A stretch of DNA of 64,000 bases from Platynereis dumerilii (Eukaryota; Annelida; Polychaeta; Phyllodocida; Nereididae). A program made the position numbers and the translations under genes. The stretch's first letter is position 1, and each line of letters opens with the position of its first letter. The stretch covers positions 248,001 through 312,000 of the forward strand of contig JAPTHN010000030.1 of the NCBI GenBank assembly GCA_026936325.1. Reading direction: 5' to 3'. Positions 56,424 to 64,000 of the stretch are shown here, one piece after another. The notes under the pieces were generated by a model. It did not search any database and was not told the DNA's origin. It saw only the letters and a program-made list of their open reading frames with translations.

Positions 56424-56739
56424 CAGTACAACCCAAAATAAAGTAAGAAAATTGTCTGTTAGAATTCCTGTGTTTACCTATTTTTCCCTCCATTCTCCCT
56501 TCCACCCCAAATCTCCTTACAACACCTTTGACTCCTCTCCACAACTTAATCTCATATTAAGAACTCTATTAAGACAGCTAGCAATGAAATAGCAAATAGC
56601 AAAGGGGCACAATATCAAAGAAATGAAACACAATAAAGTAGGAAGTGATTTGGAGGGAGCCAAAAGGTGTGAAAGGGTGAAGTAGTGGCTGATTCATCCT
56701 TCCTGCTGGGGTAGTCGTACTTTATTTTGGGTTGTACTG
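56424..56739. mobile_element. MITE with CAGTACAACCC ends
   Basis: 316 bp with 22 bp perfect inverted ends CAGTACAACCCAAAATAAAG.... Copy 1 of family A shows the empty site (ACTGTATATCT, near 16450), supporting a TA target. Confidence 0.8.
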
Positions 56740-56829
56740 TATCTGAAACATTTTTTACTCTTGAAAGTTAAATGAGCTTCTCGCACTCCATTTCTGCATG
56801 CTGACTACAGTATGTTACAGTATGACATG

Positions 56830-57215
56830 TTACAGTACATTATCTCGTACGATTCTAATGCACTTTACAAGAAAATTAACAGAAATTAAAACAGTCAGAA
56901 TTAAAATCGAGATAAAAAGGTAAATTGTAAAACTGATAATGTTCATTAAAAACCGGTATTAAAAGTTCACTCAAATGCACATTTAAATAAGTAAGTTTTC
57001 AGTGACTTCTTGAATTGTTCCATCAAAGTTATTGCTCTCATTTCAAGTGGAAGATTATTCCAAAGTTGTGGGGCACACACCTCAAATGCTCGCCCGCCAT
57101 ATGTTTTACAATTGTACTTTGGGATGGAGAGTAAATTACTATTCGATGATCTTAAAGTTCGACTAGGGCGGTAGGGCACAAGCAGATCCTTAATGTAGTT
57201 AGGGGCCATGCCGTT
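56830..57215 (-). mobile_element. LINE 3' stub (C-terminal 80 residues)
   Basis: Minus-strand frame 57209-56967 encodes YIKDLLVPYRPSRTLRS, LLSIPKYNCKTYGGRAFEV, APQLWNNLP and FKKSLKTYLFK, the standard tail of CR1-type LINE ORF2. Everything upstream is missing. Inserted in family A copy 2. Confidence 0.85.
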
Positions 57216-58173
57216 CAGCTACTACCGGACAGGGGGAGCCTCAACTGTTTTTTGAAAATAAAAATGTCTTATTATTGGAAGACTAGAAATGAATATATTC
57301 ATACGGGATGGATTTCTCATCAGTCGAAACTTCTTTGATGTAGAAACAAATATTTTTGGAAGTCAGACGAATGACAAAGATAATTTTGTCTGGCATTTGT
57401 ATGAAATAAGTCATTTCCTGCTGAGAAAAACAAAGACCCCCTACAATATATATACATTGATCAGAGAATACCTTGTATAGTAATAACTAGTCTGCCTTGT
57501 GAATTTGTCCAAAAAATTAGTCATTGCTCACTGAAAACCTAGAAAAAAAAAGCACTTGTTATAAACAAAAAAGAAAATCATATTCCCACATTCTTCGTAA
57601 TGATATTTATATTAATAAATTTACAAACAAACAAACATATTTGCCCAGATGCTTTGCAAATTTTTATTATCTGTAAACAATTTCATTGATATTTCTTATC
57701 GAGCTTTCCTCATCAAACATTTCAGAAAGCATGATATTTGATCAAACTTAATTAAACAACTAAATTTGTTGGTAAACACCTTTTTTTTAACATAAATTCG
57801 GGATATTTTGTAAAGTTGTCAGACTGTCCGACACTGTAGGTTTACAGCACAGAAGAGAGGGATACTCATCATTTTCATCCACTCTCGAAAAGGTTAGTGT
57901 GAAACAAATAGGAAACAATGCTAACTACTCTCTCTACATAAAACTCATAGTGATACATGACATTGTGTGTACACTATAAGAAATAAAGGTGTGAGGGGTG
58001 GAGCGAAACACCTGCAAGGTGGATGTAAAAACGGTTGGGGTGCACAAGGTTAATCATCATTGTTTTGGTACATCAAACAAGGAGTGCATGATAAAAAGGT
58101 GCATCACACATTACAGGGTGCATCACATGATAGGTGCATCACACATTACAAGGTGCATGGGGTGCTTCACCAT

Positions 58174-60620
58174 TAGGGTGTCCCAGAAAAAAGAATGTCC
58201 TGCGATTTTATCGCATACCCCCTCAAATTGTGCTATCACCCAAAAAAAGAACCTGTGCCAAATTTTAGAAGATTTGAACATCATTAACCTGGCCCTCAAG
58301 AGCCTTGAAAATTGGGCGTTTTGATCAATTTGGCGATTTCGCATCGTTTTTCACTGTTTACACATGGGATATTAACAGACTTACCATGATTGGATTCGGT
58401 AAATATAATGTTAAAAGTCAACCACAATATAGACAGAACAACTTCATGTGAAAAAAATGCCCAACTATGTGGGCCTTACATCTCAGAAGAGGGGCTGTTT
58501 TTGGATCAAAATTGCTTACTTTTCCTCTTATTTGTCACTGCTACATAACATAGAAACATCAAGGAAATGACATTTGCTTTCAGACTTTCACTATCTGGAA
58601 GGTTTGGGGCAGTGGCCAAGTATAACAAAATGGTAGCTTCTGTTGAAAAACACATTTTTAGAAAATTCTCAAAATTTCAAAGTTACTATTCCGTCTCACA
58701 TCTCTGAGATCTCTCGGTAACAGGGGAATGAATGTGTCACCTGTGTCATTTGCATCCAACTTCAATAAGTTACTTACAAATGCGTGTTGCAAACGTGGCA
58801 TAATATATTGATTTGCAAAACTTGTGGCTGGCTAATATTACAGCATACAGCAACTCATAAAAAGGAATTACTAAGTAATGAATGAAAGAGATCAATCTCA
58901 AATTGTATATAATATATATATCTTATGATTATGGTGTCAGCTTAAATCTTTTCGGTGAAGGCACCACTTTTGTTTCCTTAAACTCACTTCACAGACCAGA
59001 AGGCTAATAAAAAAATTGCAATGACAGCAAAGCCCTTGTCAGAGATTGAGGCTTCAAGATAGGATCAGTTAATCTCTCCAAATTCCACAGGTACATGTTG
59101 TATGTCCCCAATGTAGCCAAGCGCCAATGAGCCGTTTACTGGAATTGGTACTATGTAAGTTCTAAATAATAAATTAATTATATTCAAAATTTTAAAAAGG
59201 AATACTTTTCACTCTTGTAGGTTACTATGTTGTGGAGCAAAAACCTTTTCATATCCATGATGGCTGCATCAAATAACAGAATTAAGAGTTGTATACTATG
59301 GAAAAAGTATATTGAGTGTTCACAGCTTTTGTAGTGAAATGGTATTATAAGTAAACAGTAATGATGAAGCCACTTAAGTGGTGAATTCCTCCTATATATA
59401 GATCTTATGCTGTATGATGGAATGTTATTCTGTGTCAGCTAGATGGATGATCCAGTTATTAATGCTCTCACACTTCACAAATTGATCGCTCTTGATTAGA
59501 GTTTTGCTAGAAATTAATTGCAGTTGCAAAATATGTTACTTCCATGTCTGTACCTGAGAGACAAATGGATTGCAACTGGGTTGGTATGTTGGATTGGTCA
59601 GTTGGATTGGTTATACCTTATTGAATCAGATCAGAGAGAAAGACGTGTCAATTGCTAATTGCAACAAGCAATGAACAATGTGGCATATGAGTTTAATGCA
59701 GTTGTGTCTTCATGGGATCAATGAAGAAATAAAGATAACACATGACCTCATGAATGCTTTGCAACCTTCCACGACTATTAACTTATATTGGATTTATGTC
59801 ACGCCAGTTCTCTCTGGTTCTGTCGACCATAATATTCTCTTCTGGCACTTCAGCATCAGCACTCCTTAACCTACTACAAGCAAATTAGGTCTACAATTTG
59901 CAGAAGTTATGAGTTTAGATTCTGCAAAAATGTTGAGGGAGCTTCAATGATTATTGTAATGTAACATTTAAATGCTTGAATACCTGCAGGTTAAATTTTA
60001 CCACTGATGTTGAAGGCTCTTGTTGGATCTCAATGCCTGTAATTGACAGCTCACTTTTTGGTGAAAAATGAAAATCTTCAAATTTTCTGCTAACTGCCCT
60101 AATGGGAATTCTCTTATCTAACCCTATGATTTCATACTGGGTTGCTTTCCATGTCTTAATGATGAGCTTACATATTGAATTGAGTTGATTACTTGGATAT
60201 TACATGGATATAATTGCATAGTCCCTTAATTTGAAAACACTGAAAAAAGACGCAAAATAGCCAAATTTGTCAAAAAAATCATATTTTCAAGTCCCTGTAG
60301 AGATGTAATCATGTAAAGCCCACATAGTTGGGCATTTTTTTCACATGAAGTTGTTCTTTCTATATTGTAGCTGAAATCTAACATTATATTTACTGGATTC
60401 AATCATGGTAAGTCTGTTAATATCCCATGTGTAAGCAGTGAAAAACGACGCGAAATCGCCAAATTGATCAAAAACGCCCAATTTTCCAGGCTCTTGAGGG
60501 CCAGGTTAATGATGTTCAAATCTTCTAAAATTTGGCACAGGTTCTTTTTTTGGGTGATAGCACAATTTGAGGGCGTATGCAATTAAATCGCAGGACATTG
60601 TTTTTTTCTGGGACACCCTA
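58174..60620. mobile_element. Non-autonomous DNA transposon, 2.45 kb, TAGGGTG ends with about 315 bp TIRs
   Basis: Left tip TAGGGTGTCCCAGAAAA and right tip its complement TTTTTCTGGGACACCCTA. The inverted similarity extends about 315 bp inwards, through ATTTTAGAAGATTTGAACAT, ATTAACCTGGCCCTCAAGAG and CCCAACTATGTGGGC. Exact 8 bp target duplications TTCACCAT flank it (58166-58173, 60621-60628). The tip and TSD match the 37947-38960 element. Interior 58500-60290 has no transposase; the longest frame is 63 codons. hAT by tip and TSD, but the long TIRs are more like MULE or P types. Confidence 0.85.
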
Positions 60621-60628
60621 TTCACCAT

Positions 60629-61506
60629 CCTTCCATGGTTTCTGAAACTGGATATGGAAAATTACGAAATAATTGGGTAGCTGAGTTATTGCATAAAAAT
60701 GCCAGGCAGTGCCAAACTGACAAGCTGGTCTGCTGTGGGTAGGCGAAGGTGGTGACCCAGGACATACTTAGAAATGGCCTGGGAGGGAGGGGGCATTACA
60801 TGAGGTGAATGGGCAGCACTCCGGGTTTTTCCTATCTCCTCTATGTCAACTTCAGGCCTTATGGGAAGGCCATACCCCCTAGATACACCACTGACTCAAC
60901 TGACCTGCCTCCCGTCGCATATCCTGGTAAGTGTAACCATGTCAGCTTCAACGGAATGCTGAAGGTAGCTGACACCAATATTTACACCAGAGCTGCTCCC
61001 TTTCACATCTGCTCATTAATTGGTGGGCATTTCTACTGAACACAGACATCAGACATAATAGGCAGCTGTCCCAGTTTCCAATTTGATACCCACTCACCTT
61101 AAAATTCACCATCTGCAACTACATCCAAGCTACTCTCACCTGCCTGTACAGCAGCCTGACTTGTCAAGCGGGGCAATGCTACATTAATTGAGGAACCGCC
61201 AGAAACCAGATGCCACACTGATTTGCCAGCAGTTCTGAAAATCATGACCAAGAGTGGTAAATGTACTATTCACTAGCCTCAGTGCAATGGGCAGCCCATG
61301 CAAATGTAATCCTGAGAAAGTCAGCATCTTTAAACAAATCTGAATCAGGAATTTTGACTTGGTTGAGCAACCAGCTATTTCTTTGTTTGACTCAGGAAGT
61401 CTCACGTACAGTAAATAAGATTCCAGAATTGGTTAGAATATACTGTTTAGGTTTATTTGACACCTTTATAGGGATCGTTTAATTAGGTAAGTAAAGTAAT
61501 TGGGTT
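60629..61506. other. No recognisable gene
   Basis: Short frames without domain. No element border was identified. Confidence 0.4.
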
Positions 61507-63090
61507 AGTCAAGTCAAGTCAAGTAATATTTATTTGAATTCGGTGTTGAAAATACATACAGAGAACACATGAATAGAAAATGTGAAAAATGATAAAAAGT
61601 AACACAATAAAAACAATAATTTAGGACTAAAAACAACTTAGACTAGAAACAACTTAAAAATTAAAGAACCGGTATAGAGACAGGCCCCATTAGTATGAAG
61701 TTGTAAAAGACATGATAAAGTTAATACATAAATCTTAATATATAAATAAGCACGAGAAATAAATACATGATAAAAATACATGTGTTGAATATATGATATA
61801 AGTAAATTTGTTGATTAATACATTAAAAACCTTACGACTAGGATAACAATGGTTAGAGATACTTAGACTTAGGATTGACTAGGTTAGCACCGGCAAAGTG
61901 CACAACAACATTCCTGGCCATTCCACTTCATACTTTTGAATTGGCTTAGCGATGCCACAGTTTGGAGGTGGTCCGGGAGGGAATTCCAGGTTGTCGCTGC
62001 AAGGCTCTTAAAACTATTTATACCACCATACCTTACAGTCTTTGTTCTAGGCTTCTCGGGTAACTTATTATACCTGAAATGGTATGAGTTTTGTTTTTCA
62101 GTTATAAAGTCTCTCATGTAGCATGGACCAATTCCATTTAGGATTTTGAATGTTTCTATGGCAACCATTCTGATTCTTGACAGCTCTAGGCTGCAAGATT
62201 TTGATTTGGCTAGGAGTTCCTCGTATGTGGCATTAAAGTCCTGATACACAAATCGAAGAGCTCGCCGGTTGACCTTTTCTAGCTTCTGGGTGTTTGCTTT
62301 GGAGCAAAAATGCCATACTAGGGGGCAGAAGTTTAAGTTTGAAAGTATGAAACTGTAATAAATTGCCTTTCGGCATTCAAGGGTCAGATATTTGGATATC
62401 CTTCCCAGGGCATTAGCCTGTCTTGAGGATTTTTCACAGATGTTTTTGACATGTTTATCAAAATTTAGAAGGGGGTCAATTTTTACGCCCAGTAACTTTA
62501 CATCATCACAGTCAGCTTTAACTTCAATATCTCCTATTTTAAAGCTGATGTTTTCTTTGCAGGTCTTTTTACCAACAGCTGGACCTGAAATTTATCCGGG
62601 TTTGCCTGCATTTTATTATTTGTAAACCATTCTATAAGAGCACCACATTCAGTTTCGAGTGTTTGTCTGAGTGAGTTTATGTCATCATGAGCATAGGACA
62701 GAGTATTGTAGTCGGCATAATTGTATAATTTGGCATTTTTTGTTTGATAAGATATCATTGATATAGATGTTAAAAATATTAGGCCCGAGGATTGATCCCT
62801 GGGGGACTCCCTTGATGAAATCTTTGAAATCGCTCATGCTATCACTCACTTTGACACATTGTTTTCTGTTTGACATATAGCATTTGACAAGTTTTACGGC
62901 ACCATCATCCATGCCATATGCTGTCAGCTTTTCGAGTAGGAGGTCTGTTGGTACGCAATCAAAAGCTTTTGATAGGTCCATGAGTATGGCTGCAGCATAT
63001 TTACCTTCATCTAATGCCTCTCGCCATGCTTCTGTTAGAGCTAAAAGAGTGGATTGACAGTTGTATTCCTTACGAAAAGCCGATAGGGGT
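61507..63090 (-). mobile_element. Decayed CR1/L2-like LINE, 5'-truncated
   Basis: On the minus strand: AFRKEYNCQSTLLAL at the truncated 5' border (about 63087), MDLSKAFDCVPTDLL (62981), FIKGVPQGSILGPNIFNIYINDIL, then the catalytic box in another frame as YADYNTLSYA, WFTNNKMQANPDKFQ, and finally 62249-61884 with a TTWNSLPDHL segment and the Cys-rich end CCCALCRC. The second catalytic Asp of YADD is Tyr, and at least two frameshifts are present, so it is dead. The 3' tail is a (TTGAC)n tract at 61507-61525. Same broad group as the 39-45 kb LINE, but a different family. Confidence 0.85.
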
Positions 63091-63738
63091 TAATCTACAT
63101 CATGATAGGTCTTTAATGAACTGGCTTGTGACATTTTGTTACATGGGACAATTGGCGTCATCTATAATGCAAAGCTTTTTGCAATAAATTCTCAATTGTT
63201 ATGCATGTGGCCCCACCTATAACAGACGTGAACTCGTAAAATTTGTTTTTACATAATTTTAATATTAAATTAACAAAATTTATAATAATGTTTATTTGAA
63301 TATGTACTACACTTTTGAAAGAACATTTTCAATTACAATGCATATGGTTTAAAGCTCATGTGTACTTATTTCAGTCCTCTGAACATCAGACACATTTTGA
63401 CCACAATAAAGCAAGCAGAATGTGTAGATATACAGAAATTCCAACTTACATGAGCATTCAAATATAAAATGCTGAGAAGGTGAAGACAACCTCCTTTGCT
63501 TCCCTCTCGCAATGGTCATCAGTTATCTGAGGAGTTGTAATCTTCAGACTGACGACCAGCAGGAGGCTATTTGGAGGACAGTGAAATTGTCTCACTGTGA
63601 ACTCTACATAACACCCACAAAAATGAATGAAAGTTATCAGAAGTTATCTACCTTGTGAGGAATGGCTTATAAGCATCCTTGCAAGAGGCCCCTTTCCACC
63701 CTAAATTTGGTCATGCCATGAACCCCAAAAGGTTCTAT
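63091..63738. other. No recognisable gene
   Basis: AT-rich sequence with no supported feature. Confidence 0.4.
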
Positions 63739-63929
63739 AAAGCAATCTACACTGAAGAACCTTGTAGGGTTCTTGTAAACTCCCCAGGGTTCTTTGACCT
63801 AGGGTGCTGGGGAGCACCCTACGAAAAGGTGCTTCCAGGCACCCCATGGGGTGCTGTATTTGTGACGAAGTGAAGCACCCTATTTGGTTGTTCTAATCCC
63901 TTTTCGTTCTTAGAGTGTACATTGCTTTG
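63739..63929. mobile_element. MITE with AGAACC/GGTTCT and TACACT ends
   Basis: Inverted ends AAGCAATCTACACTGAAGAA and, at the right, TTCTTAGAGTGTACATTGCTT. The interior is rich in GGGTTCTT and GGGTGCT words. The AGAGTGTA tip also ends the MITE at 36713-36902. Confidence 0.6.
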
Positions 63930-63948
63930 TATGTCTGGGGTACTTAAC

Positions 63949-64000
63949 TGTTAAGGGACCGTTCAGAATTTATGACTTGTGGGAGGTGGGAGTTTTGTCG
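63949..64000 (+). repeat. Poly-C MITE family B, left end cut by the window
   Basis: TTAAGGGACCGTTCAGAATTTATGACTT matches the start of the copy at 18361; the rest lies outside the window. Confidence 0.6.

Larger units (their letters stand above)
56115..57930 (+). repeat. Dispersed repeat family A, copy 2
   Basis: Homologous to 16225-17990. This copy contains a 46 bp tandem array, a TA-type MITE and a LINE stub, all absent from copy 1. It lacks the 17678-17938 MITE, reading straight through GGTTAGTGTGAAACAAATAG there. Confidence 0.65.

Overview
This 64 kb window reads as animal nuclear DNA: low GC, spliced exons with GT/AG borders, very little coding sequence, and a dense, nested load of transposable elements. 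An AT-rich background, scattered TAGGCCTA-type palindromes, a GT10 fucosyltransferase and CR1/L2-like LINEs fit a marine deuterostome, most likely an echinoderm such as a sea urchin. That assignment is an inference from style, not a match I could run.

Host genes are few. At 9911-10304 (minus strand) there is a first coding exon carrying a doublecortin (DCX) domain with a clear splice donor. At 19803-21026 (plus) there is a complete Golgi-type alpha-1,3-fucosyltransferase in one coding exon, preceded by a splice acceptor. A possible terminal exon of unknown function lies at 28688-28904 (minus).

LINEs occupy 4443-5400 (5'-truncated), 35205-37060 (minus, decayed), 39237-45592 (near full length), 56830-57215 (minus, 3' stub) and 61507-63090 (minus, decayed). 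The 39-45.6 kb LINE is the outstanding one. Its ORF1 protein has, in order, a PHD finger, a coiled coil, an SGNH/GDSL esterase-like domain, a NADAR (YbiA-like) domain and two CCHC knuckles. It is separated from the APE-endonuclease/reverse-transcriptase ORF2 by one in-frame TAG. ORF2 is interrupted by a 473 bp TTAA-flanked MITE and is otherwise open. The whole LINE sits inside an older MITE whose two halves and 8 bp target duplication can still be recognised.

From 46983 to 52553 lies a young LTR-bounded element: identical 157 bp LTRs, TG...CA ends, GAGA target duplications, a polypurine tract, and a primer-binding site matching tRNA-Leu. I see no gag or pol in it. Instead it carries an ORF with a TatD-family metal-dependent nuclease domain in which all the usual metal ligands are kept. 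The LTR holds an NRF-1-like palindrome, an ETS-like site and a splice-donor-like sequence.

The rest is mostly DNA-transposon derivatives: hAT-like and 8 bp-TSD MITEs (12087-12291, 17678-17938, 37947-38960, 58174-60620), TA-flanked palindromic elements (31367-31983, 36713-36902, 55113-55599, 56424-56739), Tc1 IR/DR debris (19541-19732), tandem repeats, and a 1.5 kb dispersed family whose two copies (16.2-18.0 kb and 56.1-57.9 kb) preserve empty sites for each other's insertions.
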